Shown here one piece after another: positions 1 through 8,475 of a DNA stretch of 64,000 nt (the stretch's first letter is position 1; the number at the start of each line of letters is the position of its first letter). The notes below the pieces were generated by a model, which worked only from the letters and a program-made list of their open reading frames with translations, was not told where the DNA came from and did not search any database. The position numbers and the translations under genes are program-made. Origin of the DNA: Nitrosopumilus sp. (GTDB taxonomy: Archaea > Thermoproteota > Nitrososphaeria > Nitrososphaerales > Nitrosopumilaceae); NCBI RefSeq assembly GCF_025699125.1, contig NZ_JAILWC010000001.1:662204-726203 (forward strand). The letters run 5' to 3'.

Positions 1-171
1 TTTGTACCCAGTTTTTTTCAGAGCTGTTGAAATTTGATCTGCAGATAATGCTTGACGGTATAAAATTTCCATAATTTTTGCCCGTGCAGGGTCTTCAATT
101 GCACGTGCGTGTTCAATACTTGTCGTAACAATACGATTAACTTTGATTTGCTTTTCTAACAACGTAGACAT
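1..171 (-). CDS. ArsR-like winged-helix regulator, N-terminal part
   Basis: The frame opens at the ATG at 171 and runs off the window edge after 57 codons. Residues 25-57 carry the start of an ArsR/MarR-type winged helix: DPARAKIMEILYRQALSADQ, followed by ISTALKKTGYK, matching helix 2 and the recognition region of metal- or redox-responsive ArsR repressors. The ligand-binding half is outside the window, so the effector cannot be read. The upstream region (172-417) carries several TACAAT/ATTGTA half-sites and a perfect palindrome, a plausible autoregulatory operator. Family assignment is inferred from a partial domain. Confidence 0.75.
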   Translation of the reverse strand, partial: MSTLLEKQIKVNRIVTTSIEHARAIEDPARAKIMEILYRQALSADQISTALKKTGYK

Positions 172-282
172 ACAAAATACCCTTCAAATCTGATCTAAAA
201 GATCCTTGTATCATATTTTTTTGTCTAATCGCATCAATTTTTGTTTACTTTAATAAATATTGGACCGCTATCAAATTAAGCT

Positions 283-366
283 ATACCACTACAATGAATA
301 TTGTAATCCATTACAATATTTTGATACCACTACAATGAATATGATATCAGTAGAATAATTATTGTA
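283..366. promoter_or_regulatory. Operator-like cluster of TACAAT/ATTGTA half-sites with palindrome
   Basis: A perfect inverted repeat with 11-nt arms (AATATTGTAAT, 2-nt spacer CC, ATTACAATATT) spans 297-320. A 19-nt direct repeat starting ATACCACTACAATG occurs at 283-301 and 324-342. Hexamer half-sites TACAAT/ATTGTA lie at 290, 300, 312, 331 and 361. The cluster is 110-200 nt upstream of the ArsR-like gene that starts at 171. This looks like a multi-site binding region for a dimeric regulator; which protein binds is inferred. The rest of 172-500 shows no convincing gene. Confidence 0.55.
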
Positions 367-500
367 ACGGTCTAAAAATTTTCAAAAAATATTGAAAAAT
401 GAGAAATCCAGAAAAATATGTCAGAAAACGGCGACGATGACAGTATTTTGCGAATAGTCAAAAACACAATTCGAGTTGAAGGAAAGGTACTATGCGTAGA

Positions 501-803
501 CTAGGAGTTCAACGATGAGATTATCTCTTGTTTAATATCTGCCAATCTATCATTGAACACTTCAGATATCAAATTCATCATTTCAAAAGTAGACTCTGCA
601 TTAGTTTCTTGTTTATTATCAATCCGTTTGTTATTTAGATAGTCAGTAGACTTTACAACAAAAGAATGGTAAACCATTCCAAGAATACAATCATCTAAAT
701 TCACATCCCAATGTTCAGAGTTTATCATGTTTGTGTAAGAGGGGATTTGGTTAATCACAATGTTCATCAATGTTTCAATTTCTTTTTTGTCTTCAATTCC
801 CAT
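501..803 (-). CDS. Hypothetical protein, 100 aa
   Basis: A soluble, acidic, mostly helical protein with no motif I recognise. It starts MGIEDKKEIETLMNIVINQI and ends in a charged helix (DRLADIKQEIISSLNS). It sits 21 nt downstream of purC on the same strand, so it may be the last gene of that transcript. No signal peptide or membrane segment is visible. Function unknown. Confidence 0.6.
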   Translation of the reverse strand: MGIEDKKEIETLMNIVINQIPSYTNMINSEHWDVNLDDCILGMVYHSFVVKSTDYLNNKRIDNKQETNAESTFEMMNLISEVFNDRLADIKQEIISSLNS

Positions 804-824
804 AACTCAACAATTATTCTAGGG

Positions 825-1661
825 TTAAAGAGTATTTCCAGTTATCTTCTCATATGCAATAACATATCTCTGAGTCATTTTTTGGATGATTTCATCTGGA
901 ATTTCAGGTGGTACTGGCTCCCGTCCAGCATCACGCTCATCATCAAATTTTTTCTGATAACCATTAGCGACTAACCAATCCCGCAATAGCTGTTTGTCAT
1001 ATGCTTCTTGGATTTTTCCTATTTCATAGGAATCCTTTGGCCATAGTCGATACTCGTCTGGGCCGATAGAATCACCCAAAGTAATTTTTCCATCTAAAAT
1101 TCCGAATTCCAGTTTCAAATCAGCCAAAATAAAACCCGCATTATTTGCAATTGCAGCCATTTTTTTGTAAATGTCAATCGAAGTTTTCTTTAGCCACTCA
1201 TATTGTTCTTCAGTTACCAAGTTCATATCCAACGCTTTTGATTTATTGATGGGAATGTCATGTTCCGACTTTGTTGTAGGATCAAAGATTGGTTCAGGTA
1301 GTTGTGCAGCAAGTGTTGTGTTGGTTCCTTCTGGAACAGAAACCTCACCTTGTTTCCATCTGCTTACAAGACTGCCATAAAAATAACCTCTAACTACACA
1401 TTCTATAGGCAACATCTTCATTTTTTTTACAACAATTTCAGTATCAGATTCTCTTCGAACAAAATGGTTTGGTACGGATAATTCGTTAAACCAAAATTCT
1501 GCAAATTTGCACAAAACTTCCCCTTTACGAGGAATATCTTGTTTGAACTTGACATCAAATGCCGAAACTCTATCGGAGAACTTGAAAAGTAAGGTATCTT
1601 CATCAACGTCATACAGATCCTTTACTTTACCGCGTGTAAGAAACTTCAAACAATAAGACAT
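825..1661 (-). CDS. purC: SAICAR synthetase (phosphoribosylaminoimidazole-succinocarboxamide synthase)
   Basis: Joins CAIR and aspartate with ATP to give SAICAR in de novo purine synthesis. The N-terminus holds the family hallmark [20 protein letters not shown], followed by DRVSAFD. Further on come VVRGYFYGS, the [10 protein letters not shown] substrate/ATP region and LADLKLEFG with [14 protein letters not shown]. At 278 aa it is slightly longer than bacterial PurC, with a C-terminal tail rich in [10 protein letters not shown]. It lies in the same orientation as purS-purQ-purL-purF but is separated from them by three small genes. Start ATG at 1661. Confidence 0.96.
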   Translation of the reverse strand: MSYCLKFLTRGKVKDLYDVDEDTLLFKFSDRVSAFDVKFKQDIPRKGEVLCKFAEFWFNELSVPNHFVRRESDTEIVVKKMKMLPIECVVRGYFYGSLVSRWKQGEVSVPEGTNTTLAAQLPEPIFDPTTKSEHDIPINKSKALDMNLVTEEQYEWLKKTSIDIYKKMAAIANNAGFILADLKLEFGILDGKITLGDSIGPDEYRLWPKDSYEIGKIQEAYDKQLLRDWLVANGYQKKFDDERDAGREPVPPEIPDEIIQKMTQRYVIAYEKITGNTL

Positions 1662-1691
1662 TATTTTTATTGGATTTAACTGCTAGGAAAA

Positions 1692-2078
1692 CTAAGAGCC
1701 CATCATCCCAACCATTTTAGGCATTTCACGATACGCTTTGTTTACGAAAATACCATTATCTGCAGATATCATAACAAATTCCATTGGATTGTCGGATGGC
1801 GGTGAAACTATGATTTTTTCACCAACATTTAACGTTCCTAACTCTAATGTATCACCAGCTCCAAAATTCACATGAACGTTAGTAAGTGGCAAAAATCCAG
1901 TGTTTTGGACAGTTACACGTCCCATTACAAACATGCTTTGTTTGTCTAAAATAGGATCAACAAAAACATCATAATCTTGTGTGGAGACAGATAATTTTAG
2001 AATATCCATACCAAATATTAGCGCCATTATTCCAATGCCACTAACACCTACTGCAATAATCACAGTATACCGTTTCAC
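1692..2078 (-). CDS. Membrane-anchored protein with extracytoplasmic beta domain
   Basis: 128 aa. Residues 5-27 form one hydrophobic segment after MKRYT, so the protein is probably anchored with its C-terminal domain outside. That domain has the alternating pattern VMGRVTVQNTGFLPLTNVHV with LGTLNVGEKIIV, which resembles CARDB/LEA-type Ig-like folds. It ends with a Met-rich tail (PKMVGMMGS). It lies between purC and a DUF427 gene without obvious functional connection. Function unknown; topology is an inference from hydrophobicity. Confidence 0.65.
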   Translation of the reverse strand: MKRYTVIIAVGVSGIGIMALIFGMDILKLSVSTQDYDVFVDPILDKQSMFVMGRVTVQNTGFLPLTNVHVNFGAGDTLELGTLNVGEKIIVSPPSDNPMEFVMISADNGIFVNKAYREMPKMVGMMGS

Positions 2079-2199
2079 GAATAATTGGTTGTTTTTCTAA
2101 TAATTAAGACTAACCAGAAATAGTAAATTGGCCTAAACGATTACCATTGTTTCCAATACAATTTCATTCTAAAATAGTATTTTTTAAACAAGCATCCAG

Positions 2200-2484
2200 T
2201 TAGGAATCAATCACTTTAACGCCATTCCAAAATGCCACCATTCCCTTTATTTTCATGGCCGCATCGTTGGGTTGCTCGTAATACCAAGCACAATCCTTGT
2301 TGGTTTTACCGTTAACAGTTACTGAGTAGTAGTTTGCCATTCCTTTCCATCCACAAAAGGATGTTTGATCGGTTTTTTCAAAATATTCTTTTTTGATAGA
2401 AGCAAATGGAAAATAATGATTTCCCTCAACAACTACAGTGTTATCACTTTCAGCAATTACCACATCATTCCATATTGCTTGCAT
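2200..2484 (-). CDS. DUF427 domain protein
   Basis: 94 aa and consisting of little more than one DUF427 domain. The diagnostic string is present in order: AIWNDVVIAES, EGNHYFPF, the Cys-Gly-Trp-Lys-Gly stretch after QTSF, then AWYYEQPNDAAMKIKGMVAF and WNGVKV. Members are small soluble proteins of unknown biochemical role, widespread in bacteria and found in archaea. It is a single gene between the membrane protein at 1692 and the AsnC-type domain at 2527. Confidence 0.8.
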   Translation of the reverse strand: MQAIWNDVVIAESDNTVVVEGNHYFPFASIKKEYFEKTDQTSFCGWKGMANYYSVTVNGKTNKDCAWYYEQPNDAAMKIKGMVAFWNGVKVIDS

Positions 2485-2526
2485 AGTATCAATTCAGAAA
2501 TACAATATTTAAAGAAATTTCCAAGA

Positions 2527-2781
2527 TTAATTCTTATTTTGCTCAGGTATCACAGATAAAGTTGTAGTAGATATCACATATGGGATTTTTCTAATTTGTC
2601 TTGTAATGATATCTGCAATTTCCAACGAAGAGTTTGCCTCAATTTTTACAAAAATATCATAAAGGCCAAAAGTACCCTTTGCCTCTTTGACTTGATCAAT
2701 TTTTAAAAGTTGACGCATGACATCCATTTCATGACTAATTTCACTTTTTACTAAAACCAAAGCTGTTTCCAACTTATTCAC
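2527..2781 (-). CDS. Stand-alone Lrp/AsnC ligand-binding (RAM) domain
   Basis: 84 aa corresponding to the C-terminal alpha-beta domain of Lrp/AsnC regulators with no helix-turn-helix. Typical elements are ALVLVKSEISHEMDVMRQLL, then VKEAKGTFGLYDIFVKIEA and IRKIPYVISTTTLSVI. Such lone domains form dimers or decamers and bind amino acids or other small ligands. The start codon lies inside the end of purF (8-nt overlap), so the two are likely translationally coupled, suggesting a role tied to PurF or nitrogen/purine status. That role is inference. Confidence 0.8.
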   Translation of the reverse strand: MNKLETALVLVKSEISHEMDVMRQLLKIDQVKEAKGTFGLYDIFVKIEANSSLEIADIITRQIRKIPYVISTTTLSVIPEQNKN

Positions 2782-4207
2782 CCTTCATTTCTTCTCTACT
2801 TCGGAATTCAGGAGTTATTCCAAGTGACTCGTAATTTCCAGTGGAGCATGTAAAACACATAGAATCTTTTGGAATGCCTACAGCCGCTGCAAGATTTTCT
2901 GCATCATTGTATCCCAAAAAATCAGCACCTATACTTTGTCTAACCATTTCAGTAATTTCAACATCACTCATTTCTTTGCCATCGGAAAATGTTGCAAGTT
3001 CTTCTCGTGATGGAAAATCAATTCCGGCATAACACGGAAATTTAATTGGAGGGTATGTTATTACCATGCTGATTTTTCTAGCACCCGCTCTACGTAATGC
3101 TTTAATGATTGCTTTGGAGCTTGTACCTCTAACTAAACTATCATCAATAACAACTACGTGTTTGCCTTCAATGATTTCCCTGATTGGAATAATCCATCGA
3201 TTGATTTCTATCCTGTCTGATTGATGAGGTTCTATAAAACTGCGTAATGGACCTTTCTTGCTATATCTATCTTTTAGAAGACCCTCATCAAATGAAACAC
3301 CAAGTTCTTGAGCATATCCTAATGCAGCAGGTCTGGCAGAATCAGGTACAGGAATTACTAAATCTGCATCACGTATTGGAAATTTTTTTGCCAAAAATCT
3401 GCCAATATTTTTTCTTGCAACATAGATGTTGGTTCCCTCCATATTGCTGGACGGATGTGCAAAGTAAGTAAATTCAAAAGAACAATGGGCTCTTGTAAGA
3501 TCATCAGAGAAGCGTTCAGTCTCCAAACCATTTTTACTTAATTTTATTAATTCGCCGGGATTTACATTTCGTTGAAGTTTTGCTCCAACTGCAGATACTG
3601 CTGAAGACTCAGATGCAACAATGTATGTGTCATCAGATTCTTTGTATCCTAGAACCATTGGACGGAAGCCTTTTGGATCACGTGCTGCATAAACTGAATT
3701 ATCATCAGAGATAAATGTAAAACAATAAGAGCCAACCATTTCATTTTTAAGAATTGAGAGTGCTTTTCCCATTTGACCGTTCTCAGAGATTAGTGCAACT
3801 AGTCGCTGTGCTGCAACAAGAGTATCACTTGCATTCTGGGGAGTAAACGAACATCCACCTACTAGATTTGACAATTCCTGTACATTTGCAATAGTTCCAT
3901 TATGTGCAATACAAAGATCCTTTACTTTAAGAGGTTGAGCATTTTCCAACGAGCTTCGTCCCATTGTAGAATAACGAACATGTCCTATTACTGCTGGAGA
4001 AGAGTATTCTTCAGTTATTTTTTTGAATTCAGAGGAAGATCCAGAAACCAATCCCAGCCGTTTAAGCGGAGGTTTGTTTGGAATTGCCAAGCCCCATGCT
4101 TCTTGTCCTCTGTGTTGAAGTGCCCTTAGTGCATCAATGACCATTGGGACAACATTAGTCCCACTCAGACTAAAAATTCCAACAACACCACAATTTTCTT
4201 TAACCAT
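2774..4207 (-). CDS. purF: Amidophosphoribosyltransferase (glutamine PRPP amidotransferase)
   Basis: First committed step of purine synthesis: PRPP plus glutamine to phosphoribosylamine. A five-residue leader (MVKEN) precedes the nucleophile Cys6 in CGVVGIF, implying processing to expose the cysteine. The Ntn glutaminase half shows RALQHRGQEAWGLA and HVRYSTMGRSS; the PRT half shows the PRPP loop VVIDDSLVRGTSS. Cysteines at CSFEFTYF, CYAGIDFP and the C-terminal CFTC correspond to the four [4Fe-4S] ligands of Bacillus-type PurF, so an iron-sulfur cluster is expected. Overlaps purL by 8 nt. Confidence 0.96.
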   Translation of the reverse strand: MVKENCGVVGIFSLSGTNVVPMVIDALRALQHRGQEAWGLAIPNKPPLKRLGLVSGSSSEFKKITEEYSSPAVIGHVRYSTMGRSSLENAQPLKVKDLCIAHNGTIANVQELSNLVGGCSFTPQNASDTLVAAQRLVALISENGQMGKALSILKNEMVGSYCFTFISDDNSVYAARDPKGFRPMVLGYKESDDTYIVASESSAVSAVGAKLQRNVNPGELIKLSKNGLETERFSDDLTRAHCSFEFTYFAHPSSNMEGTNIYVARKNIGRFLAKKFPIRDADLVIPVPDSARPAALGYAQELGVSFDEGLLKDRYSKKGPLRSFIEPHQSDRIEINRWIIPIREIIEGKHVVVIDDSLVRGTSSKAIIKALRRAGARKISMVITYPPIKFPCYAGIDFPSREELATFSDGKEMSDVEITEMVRQSIGADFLGYNDAENLAAAVGIPKDSMCFTCSTGNYESLGITPEFRSREEMKGE

Positions 4208-6365
4208 GAAGTACCAAGTCCCTTAACGAATTTAACCAAGTTTTTTGTGCTTTATCAACTCTTAGATCAATGATAGAATTTGTTCCATTCACAAATTGAA
4301 TTTTATCTCCTTCAAAGTGCCCAATAATTTCGAAAGAGACTTTGTTCTTTTTTAACAGAATTTCTAGTTTTTTTAGATTTTTCTTCTCAAAAGTTAAGAG
4401 ATATCTAGAATGACTTTCAGAAAATAGAGTTCTGTCAACGTCAAGTTTACCTCTCGGAATTTTTTCCAGAGATATTTTACAGCCAATCATGTTTTGCATA
4501 CATAATTCGGACACAGCTACTGCAAGTCCACCTTTGGAGCAGTCATGAACAGACTTTAGGATTTGGGCATCTATGGCATCCAATACGGCATTCATATTTT
4601 TCTTTGATTCTGAAAAATCCACTACGGGACATTTTCCCCCAATAAAGTTGTGAACATATTCAAAATATTCAGAACCTCCCATTTCATCTTTAGTATCCCC
4701 AATTATTACAAGGCAATCATTTTCAGAAATTTTTTGAGGCACTAGTGGTTTTTTATCAATTAATCCTAAAACACCAATTACAGGAGTAGGTTTTATGGGT
4801 CCAGCAGGAGTTTCGTTGTAGAGACTAACTTTTCCGCCAACGCAAGGAATTTCAAAATATTTAGCAAAATCAGTCAATCCTTTTAACGATTCCAGAAAAG
4901 TCCAAAATATTTCAGGATCTTTTGGGTTTCCAAATTGAAGATGGTCAAGCATTCCAATCGGTTTTGCACCAGTGCAAACAACATTTCTGCATGCCTCTTC
5001 AAAACAGCCTATTGCACCTTCTCTTGGGTTAATGTAACAATGTTTTGGATTGCCATCAATTTTTGCAGAAAGAAATTTTCCATTATCTAACCTTAAAACA
5101 GATGCGTCACTGCCAGGTTTTACAACAGTTCTTATTCCAACTTCATGATCATATTGTCCATAAACCCAAATCTTACTTGCAATATTAGGAGATGCAAGCA
5201 ATTTCATCAGAATTTTAGAATAATCAGATATTGATTTGAGTTTCTTTTCATTCTCGATTGTTTTAAGATATTCAGGGTATTTTGATGGCAAATCCAATAA
5301 TGTCGCATTTGCAACAACATCAGTGGGAAGATTTGCCAGTATCTTTGTACCTTTCTTCACACGCATTTGACTATCCGTTGTAACATGTCCAATTACTGAA
5401 CATTCAATGTGAAATTTTTTGCAAATAGATTCTAGTTTTTTTAATTTAATTTTATCAGTAACAATTAGCATTCGTTCTTGAGATTCAGAAACCATAATTT
5501 CATCTGGATGCATGTCAGATTCTCGGGTGTGGACTTTTCTAACATCCATCTCAATTCCAATATCTAGCGCATCGGCAGTTTCGGAAACTGCACATGATAA
5601 CCCACCACCGCCAAGATCTTTCATAGCATGAATTAATTTCTCATTTCTAGCCTCCAAAATTGCCTCAATGATCAATTTTTCAATGAAAGGATCTGGAATT
5701 TGTACTGCTGAACGATCTTCAGATTCTAATGAATCAGAAGCAAATTGAGAGCCGCCTATTCCATCTCTGCCGGTAGAACCACCCAACAAGACTACAAGAT
5801 CACCTTTTTTCGCATGATTTTTAATTAAATTTTCTTTTTTACCAAAACCGATTGCGGCAACATCAACTAGTGCATAATTTTTATAACAATCATCAAATTC
5901 AACCTCACCTCCAATTGTTGGAATCCCCAAACAATTGCCATAAGCTGCAACACCACTAACGGCATTTTTGAAAAGCCATCTAGCATGTTGATCTTTCTCA
6001 ATGTTTCCAAATCGCAATCCATCAAAAATTGCAATAGGTCTTGTTCCAGCAGATAAAATATCGCGTATTACTCCGCCAACACCGGTTGCGGCTCCACCAA
6101 AAGGTTCAACAGCAGAAGGGTGGTTATGACTTTCAATATGTGCAGTTACTACATAACCACCTCCAACATCTAAAACACCAGAATCATATCCTTTTTCATT
6201 AATTACTAATGGTCCAGCCATGGGTAACATTTTGAGATGCTTTTTTGATGATTTGTAAGAACAGTGCTCAGACCATTCTGCAGATACAATCTGAAGTTCT
6301 GTAGATGTCGGATTCCTGCCAATTTTAGATTTTAATTCAGATAGTTCATGGGATTCTAAACTCAA
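4200..6365 (-). CDS. purL: FGAM synthetase, small-type PurL subunit
   Basis: ATP-dependent conversion of FGAR to FGAM, working with PurQ (ammonia from glutamine) and PurS. At 721 aa it is the small form, about half the length of proteobacterial PurL, which fuses all parts. N-terminal SAEWSEHCSYKSSKKHLK and the ATP/Mg region SHNHPSAVEPFGGAATGVGG are clear; a second PurM-like half starts with KPGSDASVLRL and includes KPTPVIGVLG and HDCSKGGLAVA. Its start overlaps the purQ stop in an ATGA arrangement (6362-6365) and its end overlaps purF, so three genes form a tight translational unit. Confidence 0.97.
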   Translation of the reverse strand: MSLESHELSELKSKIGRNPTSTELQIVSAEWSEHCSYKSSKKHLKMLPMAGPLVINEKGYDSGVLDVGGGYVVTAHIESHNHPSAVEPFGGAATGVGGVIRDILSAGTRPIAIFDGLRFGNIEKDQHARWLFKNAVSGVAAYGNCLGIPTIGGEVEFDDCYKNYALVDVAAIGFGKKENLIKNHAKKGDLVVLLGGSTGRDGIGGSQFASDSLESEDRSAVQIPDPFIEKLIIEAILEARNEKLIHAMKDLGGGGLSCAVSETADALDIGIEMDVRKVHTRESDMHPDEIMVSESQERMLIVTDKIKLKKLESICKKFHIECSVIGHVTTDSQMRVKKGTKILANLPTDVVANATLLDLPSKYPEYLKTIENEKKLKSISDYSKILMKLLASPNIASKIWVYGQYDHEVGIRTVVKPGSDASVLRLDNGKFLSAKIDGNPKHCYINPREGAIGCFEEACRNVVCTGAKPIGMLDHLQFGNPKDPEIFWTFLESLKGLTDFAKYFEIPCVGGKVSLYNETPAGPIKPTPVIGVLGLIDKKPLVPQKISENDCLVIIGDTKDEMGGSEYFEYVHNFIGGKCPVVDFSESKKNMNAVLDAIDAQILKSVHDCSKGGLAVAVSELCMQNMIGCKISLEKIPRGKLDVDRTLFSESHSRYLLTFEKKNLKKLEILLKKNKVSFEIIGHFEGDKIQFVNGTNSIIDLRVDKAQKTWLNSLRDLVLHG

Positions 6366-7042
6366 TTATTAACACCCATCTTTACCAATAATGATTCAAA
6401 AATTAATGAAGACGGTTTGTTATCAATTGGGTTAATTTCTGGCTCAACAGCTCTTTCTGGATGAGGCATCATCCCAACAACATTTTCATCTTCATTGCAC
6501 ACTCCTGCAATTCTATCTGTAGAGCCATTTACAACATCACTGTATCTAAATACAATTTGATTTTTTTTCTTTAATTGTTTTAACACAACATCGTCTGCAT
6601 AATACCGTCCTTCACCATTTGCTATGGGAATTGGAATTTTTTGATGGAGTTCAAACTTATTCGTAAATGGAGTAGTATTGTTTTCTACGATAAGACTGGT
6701 CCATTCACACATAAAATTAAGAGATTTATTTTTCAGTAAAACTCCTGGCAATAATCCAGATTCTACTAAAATTTGAAATCCATTACATACACCTAATATT
6801 GGGATCCCTTTCTCAGCCAATTTTTTGACATCTTTTATAATTGGACTATGAGCAGCGATTACTCCTGCACGAAGTCGATCACCATAAGAAAAGCCCCCTG
6901 GAAGAATTACTGCATCAATATTTTTGGGAAGGGGTTTTTCATGCCAAAAGTATTGAGCGTCAAGATTAAAGACATCGGTTAGAACATGATACATATCACG
7001 ATCACAGTTACTACCTGGAAAAACTATAACCCCAACTTTCAC
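6362..7042 (-). CDS. purQ: FGAM synthetase glutaminase subunit
   Basis: Class I glutamine amidotransferase that feeds ammonia to PurL. The oxyanion and nucleophile region reads ILGVCNGFQILVESGLLPG (Cys in GVCNG), and the His/Glu pair of the triad lies in MMPHPERAVEP near the C-terminus. The N-terminus VGVIVFPGSNCDRDM is typical for PurQ. Length 226 aa is normal. It overlaps purL by 4 nt; purS lies 136 nt upstream with nothing recognisable between. Confidence 0.97.
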   Translation of the reverse strand: MKVGVIVFPGSNCDRDMYHVLTDVFNLDAQYFWHEKPLPKNIDAVILPGGFSYGDRLRAGVIAAHSPIIKDVKKLAEKGIPILGVCNGFQILVESGLLPGVLLKNKSLNFMCEWTSLIVENNTTPFTNKFELHQKIPIPIANGEGRYYADDVVLKQLKKKNQIVFRYSDVVNGSTDRIAGVCNEDENVVGMMPHPERAVEPEINPIDNKPSSLIFESLLVKMGVNN

Positions 7043-7178
7043 AATTGTTTTTAGATTCAGAGATATTTAATTTGAATCGAGTCTGAGAAAAGTTTTATGT
7101 GAATGAAATCCCTGATCGCTACCAGTCAAATCAAAGATAACATGAAAAAAATGCAATAATTACATAATTTGAAAAATA

Positions 7179-7439
7179 TCAGGCTTCAAAGACATCTATT
7201 GTCACTTTGCTCACCATAGGATTGTAAATTCGTAATTCATCACAAATTTCTTGTACTTTTGATTGAGCAGATTTCTTATCTTTTTCTTTAATAGTAAACT
7301 TCAACATTTTTGCAGTTTTGATTTTTGAAACTGATTTGTGAGTTCCTTTTAGCACCAGATCATTTAGAATTGTATCGCCTTCGGGATCACTCATGCCAGG
7401 TTTATTTTCAATGGTTACATGAACATCAAAAATAGGCAT
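7179..7439 (-). CDS. purS: FGAM synthetase subunit PurS
   Basis: 86-aa dimeric structural subunit that bridges PurL and PurQ. Typical features are FDVHVTIENKPGMSDPEGDT, the central KIKTAKMLKFTI strand and the C-terminal ELRIYNPMVSKVTID. It is the first gene of the minus-strand purine block, so the promoter for purS-purQ-purL-purF probably lies in 7440-7500, where AT-rich sequence (ATTAATTTAAAAATCG) is present but no single TATA box stands out. Confidence 0.93.
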   Translation of the reverse strand: MPIFDVHVTIENKPGMSDPEGDTILNDLVLKGTHKSVSKIKTAKMLKFTIKEKDKKSAQSKVQEICDELRIYNPMVSKVTIDVFEA

Positions 7440-7977
7440 TATTAATTTAAAAATCGAAAATGAGGTTAATCTATCTTCCGAATAAATTTGTGTTTTTATA
7501 CTTATTTTGGGATATTTGTTAGGTATCCGATTCTGAGGACTTGTATTGTTGCAGATATGACCAGCCCAGGATCGGTTACTTTAGATTTTTTTAATGTATT
7601 TGATGTAATCCCAGTAAAGACAAGATGGAAAAAGGGTGAATTGCAATTAATGATTTGTTTTTCAGAACTTCTTTTGAATGGGATGTATCTTTTGCAAAAA
7701 TTCCATTTTCATCCAAAATGATGCAGAGATAACCATGAAAAAAATCAGGATTCTATTTGCCGTTGCATAAACACATACAATAAACTAAGATTATTGGATT
7801 TGCCCAAGACAGGATTTTTCCACAGTATGATTTCTTTTTAATGTTTGAAAATAGATCAATCAATACAATTACAATTCAATTATTCAGACATGGTTCTGAT
7901 CACTTATAAAAAAAGTCATTTTTTGCATCCATTGCATATATTGGAATTTATAGCTGATGATTTTAGAGAATCATATA
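7440..7977. other. Intergenic region without a convincing gene
   Basis: About 540 nt between the divergent purS and the gene at 7978. The longest plus frame (7488-7721) has an unlikely composition (MCFYTYFGIFVRYP...) and no start signal I trust. A short frame at about 7735, MKKIRILFAVA then stop, looks like the beginning of a signal peptide, so a decayed secreted-protein gene is possible. A TTATAAAAAAAG stretch near 7903-7914 could be a promoter element for the downstream gene. No RNA gene was recognised. Confidence 0.4.
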
Positions 7978-8445
7978 ATGGCAAAAGGAAGAATGAGATA
8001 TTGGAAGATTACTTCTGAGGAATTAGGAGGATATGCTTATGATGAAAATAACTTACTTAATTGGGAAATAAAATGCGTTAGAGAACCTGATGACGAGGCC
8101 AAATTCATAGGTGTTTTCATGTACAGACATGGTACTGCATATGATTATGAATCAGTAAGAGGGATTTGTTATTATCACAACAATATTGACAGAAAAGAGC
8201 TCCCATCAATCACCAATTTCCTTCAAGGAAAATTTAACGGTAAAGAGATGGAAAAAGGAGACAGAGTATTCCTCAAAGATTCAAAAGAAATCTTCTCGGC
8301 TAAGGACATTTCAGAATTGGCAAAGGAGATGGAATCGAAGTTTAATACCAAGGCAATAATTTCTTTAGAGTTTGAGGGAATTACTGCTGAAAAACTAAAA
8401 GAGGCAGGGCTTCCAGAAGCAAAATTGTTACCAATCCCCACTTGA
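7978..8445 (+). CDS. Conserved-looking hypothetical protein, 155 aa
   Basis: Start chosen at ATG 7978 (MAKGRMRYWKITSEELGG) rather than the in-frame ATG at 7957, because the upstream seven codons add nothing protein-like. A soluble alpha/beta protein with a basic N-terminus, a central DRVFLKDSKEIFSAKDIS segment and a C-terminal LPEAKLLPIPT tail. No motif assigned. It precedes tatC by 30 nt on the same strand and may be co-transcribed. Confidence 0.7.
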   Translation: MAKGRMRYWKITSEELGGYAYDENNLLNWEIKCVREPDDEAKFIGVFMYRHGTAYDYESVRGICYYHNNIDRKELPSITNFLQGKFNGKEMEKGDRVFLKDSKEIFSAKDISELAKEMESKFNTKAIISLEFEGITAEKLKEAGLPEAKLLPIPT

Positions 8446-8475
8446 TTGATATAGTTTAAAACACAAAGATATCCG

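Noticed and set aside
418-504. 28-codon plus-strand frame starting MSENGDDDSILRIV
   Set aside because: It has a hydrophilic, plausible sequence but no ribosome-binding or promoter signal that distinguishes it, and it overlaps the end of the convergent gene at 501.
7488-7721. 77-aa plus-strand frame in the purS upstream gap
   Set aside because: Composition (Cys/Phe/Tyr-rich start, no start signal) is that of a chance frame; kept only as part of the gap description.
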